Shown: positions 1 to 8,685, numbered from the stretch's first letter. The stretch is 64,000 nucleotides of DNA from Faeciplasma gallinarum (GCA_018711085.1 DVIR01000060.1:3588-67587), one strand, 5' to 3'. The notes: a model not told the origin generated them from the sequence alone. Translations and numbers: made by a program.

Positions 1-668
1 CCCTCGGGGTGAGGCACAAGCCAGCATCCGCCTCCGGGAAGCCAGTTGTCGGGCAGCTCTACCTGCCAGCCGTCCTCTATCTTCTGCCTGAATATGCCGT
101 ACTCATAAAGTATGGAATAGCCGGTTGCAGGGTATCCGTCTGTTGCAAGTCCGTCAAGATAGCATGCGGCAAGTCTGCCCAAGCCGCCGTTTCCGAGTCC
201 TGCGTCAGGCTCCTGCGCATACAGCGAATCAAGGCTGATGCCTAAATCCTTTAGCGCGCCATCAGCCTCTTTTACGATTCCGAGGTTATAAAGGCTTGTC
301 TTTAGGGATCTGCCCATTAAAAACTCCATCGAGATATAGTAAACCTGCTTATGTCCTTCCGAATGAACTTTGTTTGTGTATTTGCGGCGCTTCTCGGCAA
401 GCGTTCTTACAATGATAGAGCTTAAAGCCTCGTAAAACTGCCTGTCTGATGCGTTTTCAGGCGTAACCATAAACGTGCTGTCGAGCGCCTTTATGATTTC
501 GTTCTTCAGCGACTCCTTTGTGAATTTCGGCTCTGAGGATTTAGTCGATTTAACCTCCGACGCCTTAGCTGATTTAACCTCTGATACTTTAGTTGACTTA
601 GTCTCTGAGGCCTTAGGTGTTTTAGCTTCTGATGCCTTTGCAAATTTAGGTTCTGGTACCTTTGCCAT
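1..668 (-). CDS. glgP: Glycogen/alpha-glucan phosphorylase, N-terminal part (runs off left edge)
   Basis: Retaining GT35 phosphorylase, which uses pyridoxal phosphate to release glucose 1-phosphate from storage glycogen in the cytoplasm. Only the first 222 codons are present. Family blocks seen are YYISMEFLMGR (residues 110-120) and GLGNGGLGRLAACYLDGL (157-174). The ATG at 666-668 follows a GGGAG site, and a strong promoter lies at 725-754. The first 50 residues are unusual: six tandem lysine-rich octapeptides of the type K-x-S-E-x-K-x-x (residues 3-50), encoded by 24-bp units, placed before the normal start of the phosphorylase fold. The enzyme identity is secure; the role of the basic extension is unknown. 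Confidence 0.95.
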   Translation of the reverse strand, partial: MAKVPEPKFAKASEAKTPKASETKSTKVSEVKSAKASEVKSTKSSEPKFTKESLKNEIIKALDSTFMVTPENASDRQFYEALSSIIVRTLAEKRRKYTNKVHSEGHKQVYYISMEFLMGRSLKTSLYNLGIVKEADGALKDLGISLDSLYAQEPDAGLGNGGLGRLAACYLDGLATDGYPATGYSILYEYGIFRQKIEDGWQVELPDNWLPGGGCWLVPHPE

Positions 669-724
669 ATAAATCACTCCCTATTCGATGCATCGTTCAA
701 TATAATAATTAATACATCCTTTGT

Positions 725-754
725 ATTATACAATTTTTTCATACGAAATGTCAA
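725..754 (-). promoter_or_regulatory. Predicted sigma-70/A promoter of glgP
   Basis: On the minus strand a perfect -35 TTGACA (749-754) is followed by an 18-bp spacer and a perfect -10 TATAAT (725-730), about 57 bases upstream of the glgP start. No operator-like repeat is evident between it and the gene. Confidence 0.8.
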
Positions 755-840
755 CGTTTTAGATTTAATTGAAGCTTAAATCCTCTTAAAATATCAGTTT
801 GCACAGAATGAAAAAATAATTTTGTTTAAAATAACAAAGC

Positions 841-874
841 AATCGGCACACCTATTTTTAAAGATGTGCCGATT
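841..874 (-). terminator. Hairpin terminator after the ABC permease operon
   Basis: Perfect 10-bp inverted repeat AATCGGCACA / TGTGCCGATT with a 14-base loop, downstream of the leftward permease gene and before the glgP promoter. The T-run after the stem is weak (GCTTTGTTATTTT), so efficiency is uncertain. Confidence 0.6.
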
Positions 875-924
875 TAGTATAATATTTACGCTAAAATATC
901 ATTGCCGACAAACCGGCTGCCATG

Positions 925-2400
925 TTATTCGTTCTTGATTGCGTCAAGAGCCGAAAGTCTTGTTGCTCTTATTGCGGGGTAAAGTCCGGAGATGACGCCT
1001 ACGGCAGTTGCGAGCACAAGTGCGGCAAGGTCAAGCCACGGAGGTATTACCGACAGTGCAGATGTCGATGCGTCTATTCCTACCATCGACATTCCTCCCT
1101 TTGCGGCCAGCGTATTTACAACTGCCGAGGCTATATAGCTCAAGCCGATGCCAAGTATTCCTCCGATCACGCCTATGATTCCCGCCTCGATGAGGAACAT
1201 GCCTCTTATATCCGAGAGCTTGCAGCCCAAAACCTTCATGATGCCTATTTCTCTTGTGCGCTCATAAATTGACATTACCATTGTGTTGGTGATACTGAGC
1301 GCCGCAACGAAGAACGCCACAACTCCTATCGCGCCCAAAATCGAGCGGAGGAACTTGGTCTGCTCCTGCATCTGTGTCAGGTAGTCCATTGACGAGCTTG
1401 TATCGTAGCCCATGGCGCGAAGCTCTTTTTCTATCGACTGTACGTGGTTTGTGTCATCCGCCAAAACAGTGATCTGGCTGTAGATGCTTTCTCTATCTGA
1501 ATCAGTGCCGTCGCCGGATGATGTACCGATGCCGCCTATCACATTCACGTTGCTGCCGCCTATCACATTCACGTTGCTTGAGGCGTAAACGGTACCGTAG
1601 TCGCTGCCGGAGTTGTAGTATTTTTGCTGGTTGTCGTTAAGGATCTCGTCCATATCCATCAAACCCTTAACATCCATGTATATTTCCTGAGAATAGTCTC
1701 CGCCCGCTTTCTGGACGAGTATGCCGACGCAGTTGCCTTCTACAAGCTTTATTCTCGGCTTCGACGTGTCTACAGCGCCTGTTCCGTAGTCATAGTACCA
1801 GGTAAACTCGTACTTATAATCGCCTACGGGGTTAAAGGGCAGCTGCTCTCCGTCAACCGGCTCGTGGTAGTAAATCTCCTCGCCGCCACGCATATCGTAA
1901 AAGTAGAACGGTATGTTAAAGCACATTACAAAGTTTGTAGTTCCGACGTCTTCCTCGTTTAAAAGCCTTCCGTAGAGGATCTCATAATTGAAATCCTCCA
2001 TAGATGCGGCGTCAATTCCCTCTATAGATGCGGACGCCTTTTGCGTGTTATCTTTGATTATGTACCTGTAGCTGGATTGATACGGAGAGCACGCCTGAAC
2101 GTGGTCGATTGCCTTTATCTGCTCTACGGCGATATCGTCAAGTGGTGCGGGCGCCGCATTCTGAACATACTCACCCGTCTCCTCGTCTACATAGCCGTAT
2201 TTCTGATAGACCGAGATCTCTCTTATGTTTCCGTAAGAATTTATCTGATCCTCAAAGCCCTTGTTCATTCCTATGCCTATGGAAAGCATGATGACAACGG
2301 CGGTGGTGCCTATGATAACGCCGAGAACTGTAAGAGCACTTCTGGCTTTTCTTCTGAGGAAGTTTCCGGAGGCAAAGCGTATAATATCGATTTTTCTCAT
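925..2400 (-). CDS. MacB/FtsX-like ABC transporter permease
   Basis: Membrane subunit of a MacB-type (type VII) ABC system, third gene of the operon after the ATPase (4302-5078) and an exported COG1361-like protein (2431-4281). Residues 16-45 form the first transmembrane helix after an RRKARSALTVLGVIIG motif typical of the family. A large extracellular domain follows (about 50-345), then three helices near 350-485 including the ERTREIGIMKVLG block of FtsX domains. At 491 aa it is longer than the roughly 400 aa usual for the family, the extra length lying in the extracellular domain. That domain contains a perfect 24-bp tandem duplication (1531-1578) giving SNVNVIGG twice. The substrate cannot be read from sequence; relatives export peptides, lipids or act in mechanotransmission. 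Confidence 0.88.
   Translation of the reverse strand: MRKIDIIRFASGNFLRRKARSALTVLGVIIGTTAVVIMLSIGIGMNKGFEDQINSYGNIREISVYQKYGYVDEETGEYVQNAAPAPLDDIAVEQIKAIDHVQACSPYQSSYRYIIKDNTQKASASIEGIDAASMEDFNYEILYGRLLNEEDVGTTNFVMCFNIPFYFYDMRGGEEIYYHEPVDGEQLPFNPVGDYKYEFTWYYDYGTGAVDTSKPRIKLVEGNCVGILVQKAGGDYSQEIYMDVKGLMDMDEILNDNQQKYYNSGSDYGTVYASSNVNVIGGSNVNVIGGIGTSSGDGTDSDRESIYSQITVLADDTNHVQSIEKELRAMGYDTSSSMDYLTQMQEQTKFLRSILGAIGVVAFFVAALSITNTMVMSIYERTREIGIMKVLGCKLSDIRGMFLIEAGIIGVIGGILGIGLSYIASAVVNTLAAKGGMSMVGIDASTSALSVIPPWLDLAALVLATAVGVISGLYPAIRATRLSALDAIKNE
1531..1578 (-). repeat. Perfect 24-bp tandem duplication inside the permease gene
   Basis: Two identical adjacent 24-base units (1531-1554 and 1555-1578) encode the octapeptide SNVNVIGG twice in the extracellular domain. 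Identity of the copies suggests recent slippage or selection for an in-frame repeat. Confidence 0.9.
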
Positions 2401-2430
2401 TCAGCCATCCATCCTTTCAATGCCGCGGAA

Positions 2431-4281
2431 TTACTCCTCGTCGTCGTCATCATCATCGTCAGCTAACAATGCCGCCTTTCTCTTCTTTTTAACTACAACA
2501 ACGATTACAACTATAACCGCTATCACAAGGACAGGAGCGCCTATGTAAATGAGGTACTTAGCCCATGTGGGAAGGCCCTCGGAGACGGTGTCGTCGGTCA
2601 TGCCGGGCATGCCGGGGTCAACAGGCAAAAGCGTTCCTATGTCGCCGCCGATATCGCCGCCCATTGACGGGTCGTCAACAACGGTTTCCTCACATATCAA
2701 GACGTCGAACGGGTACTCAACTCTTTGCTCATTGCTCGACGCATCCTCAAATGTGAATACAAGTATTGCTGTCTTGGTTTCTCCGACAGCAGTCGGGTCG
2801 TTGGGGTATATCATTCCGCTGAAGTAATCGTAGCTCGACGCAGCAAGCGTTCCCACATACTGAGTGGGCATATTGAAGTCGCCCTCTACGCTTACAGAGA
2901 GGTTTGTCATGGGGTTCTTGGACTTGTTGAAGTACTGGAAGCTTATCGCGCAGCCCTGTGAGCCGTAGCACTCCGTAGGAGGATACCACTCCATAAGCTC
3001 GAACTTGATAGGCTGAGTTACGGGGAGGTTTATATCCATTTCGCCGCTGCCCTGAGAATATACGCCGTTGCTCTCATACTCAAAGCTGTATCTGATTGTT
3101 ACGGGGTATGATCTTGCACCTGCAGAGGCGCTTGTCTTGAGCTTGATAGAGTACTCAAGCTCGCCGTTTTTATCGAGCTGAGCGGTGTAGAATGATGTGG
3201 TTCCGTCTATCGGGGAGAATATTGTGCCGCTTGAGCCTTCCGTTCCGTCCGTTCCGGGGATGACGTCAACAGTCATGTTCATTACGTCCTTGTCAAGGCT
3301 GGTGTTCTTGAGCACGAAAGTAAGCACAAATTCATCGCCCGACACTATCTTCTCAACGTCGGTATTGTAGTTTGAAACTATGACCTTAGGAGTGAGCGAA
3401 GATGTGTCTACAGGCTCTTCGGCCTTGTCCTTGACAGTTGCCTGAAGGAAGACGTTGTAGCTCGACGTCAGCTCATTTCCCGCTGCGTCATGGTACCTGA
3501 CGTTGATGGTTACGGTAGACTTAGCCTCGGGATATTCGGGGAATACTATCGGGAAGGTTGCTATAGCCGTGTCGCCGCCGGCAACATCGCCTATGTTGAC
3601 TGTGTCGGTGTAGGTGTTCAAAACGATAGTGCCGAGGTTAGATATTGACACCTCTACATCGCGCGCGGTGTAGTTTGTGGGGTTTTTAAGCTCTATGTTG
3701 AGCTTAGTAGACAGCTCAGACTTGCCCTTTCCCTGCGGTATGGACGCTCCGGCGAGGATGAACGAAGGCACATCCTTAGACTCATCCAGCGTTACGGTTG
3801 AGTTCTCAACGTCAATGTTAAAGCTCCTTGAATCGGTCGCCGAGCCGCATGTTACGGTGAGTGTAACGGTGTAACGTCCGGTTTCCAAAGACTCGTCCGA
3901 CAGGATCGCAACGGAGTTGTATCCGTTAAACAGCTCCTGCTCAGCCAAAGAGCCTGCAAGTGTGAAGCCGTTTCCGGACACCGACACGGTTGTTCTCACG
4001 GATGAATCCCAATGGAACGGGTTGGTGTATCCGTCATATGTAAGAGTGGAGTTTCCGTTGAGGGTAAAGCCTATGTAGAATACGTCTCCTGCGTTTATCG
4101 TCTGCGCGCTGACTGTAGGATTGAGTATTGATACGTCGTGGTCAATCACAACTACAGGCGTCTGAGGCGTCGATGGCGTATCATCTGTATCTGTATCCGT
4201 GTTTTGCGCCGCAAACATGTTCGCAGAGAGTGTTCCCATTGCGACAAGCAGGCATAAAACTACTGCTAATAATTTTTTCAT
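2431..4281 (-). CDS. COG1361-like exported protein with C-terminal membrane anchor
   Basis: Secreted multi-domain beta-rich protein of 616 aa. It has a signal peptide (KKLLAVVLCLLVAMGTLSA), several Ig/CARDB-like segments (about 40-540, with repeated patterns such as VEVSISNLG and VIVSNYNTDVEKIVSGDEF), a single transmembrane helix near 574-597, then KKKRK and a short tail ending in seven Asp and two Glu. Similar COG1361 (S-layer-like) proteins are commonly encoded beside MacB-like permeases, where they may stand in for the MacA adaptor; that role is inference. The gene lies 20 nt after the ATPase gene and 30 nt before the permease gene. The start is supported by GGAAAGGA upstream. No sortase motif is present. 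Confidence 0.8.
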   Translation of the reverse strand: MKKLLAVVLCLLVAMGTLSANMFAAQNTDTDTDDTPSTPQTPVVVIDHDVSILNPTVSAQTINAGDVFYIGFTLNGNSTLTYDGYTNPFHWDSSVRTTVSVSGNGFTLAGSLAEQELFNGYNSVAILSDESLETGRYTVTLTVTCGSATDSRSFNIDVENSTVTLDESKDVPSFILAGASIPQGKGKSELSTKLNIELKNPTNYTARDVEVSISNLGTIVLNTYTDTVNIGDVAGGDTAIATFPIVFPEYPEAKSTVTINVRYHDAAGNELTSSYNVFLQATVKDKAEEPVDTSSLTPKVIVSNYNTDVEKIVSGDEFVLTFVLKNTSLDKDVMNMTVDVIPGTDGTEGSSGTIFSPIDGTTSFYTAQLDKNGELEYSIKLKTSASAGARSYPVTIRYSFEYESNGVYSQGSGEMDINLPVTQPIKFELMEWYPPTECYGSQGCAISFQYFNKSKNPMTNLSVSVEGDFNMPTQYVGTLAASSYDYFSGMIYPNDPTAVGETKTAILVFTFEDASSNEQRVEYPFDVLICEETVVDDPSMGGDIGGDIGTLLPVDPGMPGMTDDTVSEGLPTWAKYLIYIGAPVLVIAVIVVIVVVVKKKRKAALLADDDDDDDEE

Positions 4282-4301
4282 GGCTATCTGTCCTTTCCGT
4301 T

Positions 4302-5078
4302 TTATACTGATTCGGCTGCCGCAACTATCTGCGCAGCTTCCTTTGATCCCACTGCTATCTGTTTGGATCTGTTGTCCTCCACAGACGATATGGTTCCGTC
4401 GATAATGTGATAAATCTTATCTGCGTAAGACGCTATTTCAACGTCGTGCGTCACTATGACAAGCGTCTGGTGGTTCTGACGCGCCATCGAAACCATCATC
4501 TCCATGATTTCAATGGTAGTTCTCGTGTCAAGGTTTCCCGTCGGCTCGTCCGCAAACACCAGCTTTGGTTTGGCAACAAACGCCCTCGCTATTCCGACTC
4601 TTTGCTGCTGACCTCCTGACATCTGCGTCGGTTTATGCTTCATGCGCTTGCCCAGTCCGCAAAGCTTGAGCATTTCCCTGGCTTTTTTCTCTCGGGATTT
4701 TCTCTTTTCCCCCGCGAACGCCAGCGGCATGCTCACGTTTTCTATTGCATTCAGGTTGGGCATCAGATTATACGCCTGAAAAACAAAGCCCATATACTTC
4801 TGCCGGAACAAAACAAGCTTTCGCTCGCTCATCTTGTCTATCCTGTGCCCGAAAATCGTTATGCTTCCCTTAGTGGGCTTTTCAAGTCCCGCCATCATGT
4901 TGAGCAATGTGGATTTACCTGAACCGGAGGTACCCAAAAGGCAGACAATCTCGTTTTCATATATGTCAAGGTTGACACCGGAAAGAGCCTTTACTTTTTC
5001 CTTGCCTATGACGAATATCTTCGTAAGATCCCTTACCGATACCGCCGGCTTGACTTTAGTTTTCTCATCCTGCGCCAT
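4302..5078 (-). CDS. ABC transporter ATP-binding protein (MacB/LolD type)
   Basis: Cytoplasmic ATPase that powers the adjacent MacB-like permease. The 258-aa protein has Walker A GTSGSGKST (residues 49-57), Q-loop near QAYNLMPN (101), signature MSGGQ (153-157), Walker B LVFADEP (173-179) and the H-loop VTHD. The pattern FVFQAYNLMPNLNAIENV is typical of the LolD/MacB ATPase branch. It is the first gene of the triad; the start follows GGAAAGGAAGG, and a promoter is visible at 5130-5158. A C-terminal extension of about 25 residues past the core is of unknown use. Confidence 0.93.
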   Translation of the reverse strand: MAQDEKTKVKPAVSVRDLTKIFVIGKEKVKALSGVNLDIYENEIVCLLGTSGSGKSTLLNMMAGLEKPTKGSITIFGHRIDKMSERKLVLFRQKYMGFVFQAYNLMPNLNAIENVSMPLAFAGEKRKSREKKAREMLKLCGLGKRMKHKPTQMSGGQQQRVGIARAFVAKPKLVFADEPTGNLDTRTTIEIMEMMVSMARQNHQTLVIVTHDVEIASYADKIYHIIDGTISSVEDNRSKQIAVGSKEAAQIVAAAESV

Positions 5079-5129
5079 GCTTAAAACCTTCCTTTCCCAA
5101 GCGCTTAATCCGCTTGTATTGCTATTCTA

Positions 5130-5158
5130 ATTATATTAGATACGATAGCTGTATTCAA
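5130..5158 (-). promoter_or_regulatory. Predicted promoter of the ABC/COG1361 operon
   Basis: Minus-strand -35 TTGAAT (5153-5158), 17-bp spacer, perfect -10 TATAAT (5130-5135), 52 bases before the ATPase start. The rest of the 5079-5424 gap is AT-rich and holds only a 10-bp palindrome GGCGCGCGCC at 5212-5221 and the MFS terminator; I see no gene in it. Confidence 0.7.
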
Positions 5159-5368
5159 TAGATTCCCCTTTCGGATTGCTAAATTTAATAATATATTAAT
5201 CATATTGAACAGGCGCGCGCCAAAAACACCGATTGTTTCTCCATTTGCTATATCAATTTCCAAAAACATATATTCAGCGCTCGTTAGCATTCAAATAAAC
5301 ACCTTAACTCACTATAGATAATACATTTATGAGGCACACTTTATTGCACTCCGAAAGATAAATTTCAC

Positions 5369-5403
5369 AAAAATTTTTCCGCCGAATTTTTCGTCCGGCG
5401 GAA
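5369..5403 (-). terminator. Rho-independent terminator of the MFS gene
   Basis: Minus-strand stem TTCCGCCG / CGGCGGAA with an 11-base loop followed by AAATTTTTGTG, about 20 nt beyond the MFS stop codon. Confidence 0.75.
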
Positions 5404-5424
5404 GTGATTTTCCCTTGTTTTTCG

Positions 5425-6723
5425 TCAATCGTCTACATCAAAATTCTCCAGCACGGATTTTTTAGGCTGCGGCTTTGAGTCTCCGTGTCTGACGAATATC
5501 ATCGTCACAAAGGACAGCAGCGAAAATGCCACTGCGTACGGGAAAAGCGCTCCGTATCCCATGCCGAGCATGTTTTCATCTATTATTATTCCGGAAAGCA
5601 GCGGGGTGAAAATCTGCGCCGCCATTGTGAATGCGTAGTAAAGTCCGGTGTAGCGTCCGACGTCGGCGCTTGAGCACATCTGCACGACCATCGGGAACGA
5701 GTTTACGTTTATGGCCGCCCATCCTACGCCGACTATTGCAAACAGGACAAACAAAAGGGGCGTTTCATGGTTGATAAATATCATCCATGCATAGCACGCG
5801 GTCATAAGGATTATGCCGCCCATCACGGTCTTTTTTCTGCCAAGCTTCTCGGAAACAAATCCAAACGGAATAAAGGAGGCTATAGCTGCAACGGTTGCAA
5901 CGGTGAGGTATATCGAGGAGCCTCCCGCATCAACCATAAACCGGCTTTCAAAGTACCTTGAGAAGGATGTGGTGACGCCGTTATATGCGCAGTACCACAG
6001 AAACGCGGACAAAAGTATGAACACAAGGCTTTTCATGACCGGCTTTTCAAGCTTGCGTTTTGTGCCCTCCGGCTTATCTTCATCAGCCGCCACATCGGCT
6101 TGCGCGACCGCCTTGTTTTCGTTTACCGTAAAGACCATCACCAAAACGCATACAAGCATAAACGCCGCAACAGTCAAAAACACCGGCACAAAGCTGTCAT
6201 ACTCCACCGTTCCGTCGTCAAGCGTAGTGCTCGTGACCAAAAACATCATAACAACGGTTGAGAATATGCCGCCTATATATCCCACGAGGTTGATAATTGC
6301 GTTTCCCTTTGAGCGAAGGGGTTTCGGGGTGACATCGGGCATGTACGCAACCGCAGGCGAGCGGTACACGCTCATGGTTATAAGCAGCAGCATCAGACAG
6401 ATTATAAAGCCGATGAAGTTTTCGCCCTCCGTCAAAAGCGCCGGAACTGCCATAAGTATCACAGCAGCTATAGTTCCGAACAAAATAAACGGAGTTCTCT
6501 TGCCCATAGGTGTGTGCACCTTATCGGAAAGGACGCCGAACACAGGCAGCAAGAACACCGCAAGAATGTTGTCCACCGACATTATCATGTTTGTCGCTAT
6601 GGTTGAGACGTCGAAATGGTTTTCTAAAATTACAGGCACCACCTGGTCGTAAAGCTGCCAAAAAGCCAATATTGACGCAAACGCAAGGCCTATAAGCACC
6701 GTTTGCTTTGTTTTGAGCTTCAT
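5425..6723 (-). CDS. MFS transporter, SLC45/sugar-cation symporter-like
   Basis: Twelve-helix major facilitator of 432 aa. The motif MGKRTPFILFG after the second/third helices and the SDK.HTPMGKR loop resemble the SLC45/sucrose and glycoside:cation symporter branch of MFS, so uptake of a sugar or glycoside is the best guess; the substrate is not decided by sequence. A basic/acidic cytoplasmic loop (ADEDKPEGTKRKLEKP) separates the two halves. I chose the ATG at 6721-6723 because GGGGAGG sits 9 nt before it; an in-frame ATG 27 nt further upstream has no such site. It follows a GH30 glycosidase gene but has its own promoter and terminator. Confidence 0.85.
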   Translation of the reverse strand: MKLKTKQTVLIGLAFASILAFWQLYDQVVPVILENHFDVSTIATNMIMSVDNILAVFLLPVFGVLSDKVHTPMGKRTPFILFGTIAAVILMAVPALLTEGENFIGFIICLMLLLITMSVYRSPAVAYMPDVTPKPLRSKGNAIINLVGYIGGIFSTVVMMFLVTSTTLDDGTVEYDSFVPVFLTVAAFMLVCVLVMVFTVNENKAVAQADVAADEDKPEGTKRKLEKPVMKSLVFILLSAFLWYCAYNGVTTSFSRYFESRFMVDAGGSSIYLTVATVAAIASFIPFGFVSEKLGRKKTVMGGIILMTACYAWMIFINHETPLLFVLFAIVGVGWAAINVNSFPMVVQMCSSADVGRYTGLYYAFTMAAQIFTPLLSGIIIDENMLGMGYGALFPYAVAFSLLSFVTMIFVRHGDSKPQPKKSVLENFDVDD

Positions 6724-6773
6724 ACTTCGTATCCTCCCCATGACTTGCATCTATAAATAAGACCATACACTTT

Positions 6774-6803
6774 ATGTTACCATCAGAAAGCGCCGTTTGT
6801 CAA
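6774..6803 (-). promoter_or_regulatory. Predicted promoter of the MFS gene
   Basis: Minus-strand -35 TTGACA (6798-6803), 18-bp spacer, -10 TAACAT (6774-6779). It lies between the GH30 terminator and the MFS start, so the two genes can be expressed separately. Confidence 0.65.
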
Positions 6804-6846
6804 CGATTTACCGCCTCACGCTAAAAATTTAACGCAAGCTTTACCG

Positions 6847-6882
6847 AAAAAAGCAGCCCACGGTCAAAGCCGAGGGCTGCTT
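6847..6882 (-). terminator. Rho-independent terminator of the GH30 gene
   Basis: Minus-strand stem AAGCAGCCCTCGG / CCGTGGGCTGCTT with a short loop, followed by a run of T; about 20 nt past the GH30 stop codon. Confidence 0.85.
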
Positions 6883-6902
6883 GAGGTTTCATATGCGTTT
6901 AG

Positions 6903-8543
6903 TTAAGACTGTTCCGCGCTTGCGTCCGTGCCTTGATCGCTGCCCGAATCGCCCTGTGAGGCGACTGCCTTCTTTTTCTTCTTAGAAGCGGACACTGCGA
7001 TGATAACTACAACCAGAACTACAACCACTACTGCAGCGGCTGCGATTATGATAATTGTAGTTGTGTCAGGTCCTTCGGAAGGAGTCTTTACAAAGGGATT
7101 TACCTTTTCCTCAACAACGGGAGCAACGTAATCGGGGTCTGCGGGCATGTCGATGACATATGTTGTGACGCTCTGAGCGGGAAGCTCTACTCCGTCCTCC
7201 GAATACTCGGCGTCAAGCCAGTATTCATACTTGAACCTGTTCTCGTTGCCTATGGTTCTGTGTCCGAGCGTAGAGGTAATCTCAACATCGCCAAGGTCAA
7301 AGACGAGGTTGTCAGCCTCCTGAGTGTTGTTTACGGCAACTATTACAAGCCTTGAAGAGTCGGGCGCCTTGAACGCAACTACCGTGGAATTGGAGTCGTT
7401 TTGAACGTCAACTCTTTGATAGCCGTTCTTGACGTACTTGGAGAAGTGCATCATGACATAGTGGTTGCCGTTTCTCTGTATGCTTGCGTCTGCATCGGCG
7501 CCGCCTATTTCAATCAGGCAGTTTCCTACGTCCATCGTCCATACGCCGTTCCAGTACAGATATGCATTTACGTTCTCGTAGATAAACTCGTTAGCCATCT
7601 TTTCGGCATGGTTTATGTACTCGTTTAAGTACCACTCGGTCTGCCACAGCTTGTAATCGTCGGAGAACATCTCTCCAACCTCGGCGTAGCTCTGAGGAGT
7701 GTTCGCGCTGCCGTAAAGGTGGTGAGCGATAGTGTCGAAGCTATCGGGGTCAGCCTCTATAAGCGGATCGAGGTATTCCTTCATTATGCTTGCGGTGTCA
7801 GCCATAACCTCTGCGCCTGTGATCTTGGGAGCAAACTCTCCGAACGCCTCCTGGAATGCCTCATAAACCGCGAGGTGAGCCTTCCAGTATGCGCAGTGGT
7901 ACTCGTTCTCATCGGGACCGAAGTAGAATCCCGCTTCAGCTCTTGCATTGCCCTGCTCGTCGATGTGCAATCCCTGAAGCTCGGTCTCGTTTGAAATCGA
8001 GAAGTAATCGACGGGTATTCCGGCGTCAAAGAAGAGCTGAATCGACTCCACGCAGAAGTCTGCAAGCTCATCATACATGTACTCGCCGTTTTCGTCCTTT
8101 GCAAGGGTGTAGTATGTATGACCCTCGTCGTCAAGCTCGGTAAAAGCCACGAAATCCAAATCTCTGTCATACTGACCCCAGCTTGTTACCAATACTATGG
8201 GGTCTATTCCCCTTTCCACAGCAGCCTGATAGTATCCGCTATATGCGGGATAGCCCAAGAGCGCCTGCCCGTATTCCTCGCCGACATGGTTGAGGTCTCT
8301 GAATCTCAAAATGTTAAACTCTGCATCGTTAAAAATCCAGTCATAGCCCTGCTCGGCATTTACGTTTGTGGTGAGCCAGTCGCTGTACCATGTGTAAGAT
8401 GCGCCGAATCCGTCTATTGTCTGATAGGTAGTGTCCATGTCGATTGTAACATTGGCGTCCTCGGCAAACGCGAAGCAGCTCATGCACGAAACGGACAAAG
8501 CGACAGCCAAAACCGCCGCAAGCACCCTGGACATATGTTTCAA
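6903..8543 (-). CDS. Membrane-anchored GH30-family glycoside hydrolase
   Basis: Extracellular beta-glycosidase of clan GH-A, most like GH30 (xylanases, glucuronoxylanases, beta-glucosidases and others). With the TTG start at 8543 the protein has 546 aa: signal peptide ending about FAFA, the GH30-type TIDGFGAS strand near residue 42, probable acid/base Glu186 in ISNETE and nucleophile Glu303 in WQTEWY, then a C-terminal beta domain to about 450. It ends with one transmembrane helix (about 484-508), KKKKK and a Ser/Asp/Gln-rich tail, so it is held at the cell surface without a sortase signal. TTG was chosen because GGAAAGGTG lies 6 nt upstream; ATG at 8534 is the alternative. Substrate specificity is uncertain. 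Confidence 0.85.
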   Translation of the reverse strand: MKHMSRVLAAVLAVALSVSCMSCFAFAEDANVTIDMDTTYQTIDGFGASYTWYSDWLTTNVNAEQGYDWIFNDAEFNILRFRDLNHVGEEYGQALLGYPAYSGYYQAAVERGIDPIVLVTSWGQYDRDLDFVAFTELDDEGHTYYTLAKDENGEYMYDELADFCVESIQLFFDAGIPVDYFSISNETELQGLHIDEQGNARAEAGFYFGPDENEYHCAYWKAHLAVYEAFQEAFGEFAPKITGAEVMADTASIMKEYLDPLIEADPDSFDTIAHHLYGSANTPQSYAEVGEMFSDDYKLWQTEWYLNEYINHAEKMANEFIYENVNAYLYWNGVWTMDVGNCLIEIGGADADASIQRNGNHYVMMHFSKYVKNGYQRVDVQNDSNSTVVAFKAPDSSRLVIVAVNNTQEADNLVFDLGDVEITSTLGHRTIGNENRFKYEYWLDAEYSEDGVELPAQSVTTYVIDMPADPDYVAPVVEEKVNPFVKTPSEGPDTTTIIIIAAAAVVVVVLVVVIIAVSASKKKKKAVASQGDSGSDQGTDASAEQS

Positions 8544-8685
8544 GTAAATCACCTTTCCTTTTTTCATTTACCGTGCCTGCCGCAAGTGCTTTTGTGCGGC
8601 ACGGCAAACAAAATTTAATCTGCGGTCACATAGCCTAAAGCCCATATAGACCGGCTAAATATGCCCGCAAACGTCCGATGCTATT

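Noticed and set aside
519..662. CRISPR-like regular repeats in glgP
   Set aside because: The 24-bp units are directly adjacent without spacers and are in frame inside a coding region.
5105..5290. 61-codon leftward reading in the gap before the ABC operon
   Set aside because: It has no ribosome site, contains the operon promoter and has no recognisable protein features.
5813..6652. Long rightward reading of 279 codons
   Set aside because: It is antisense to the well-supported MFS transporter; its Ser/Thr/Pro-rich product is what reverse complement of membrane-protein codons gives.
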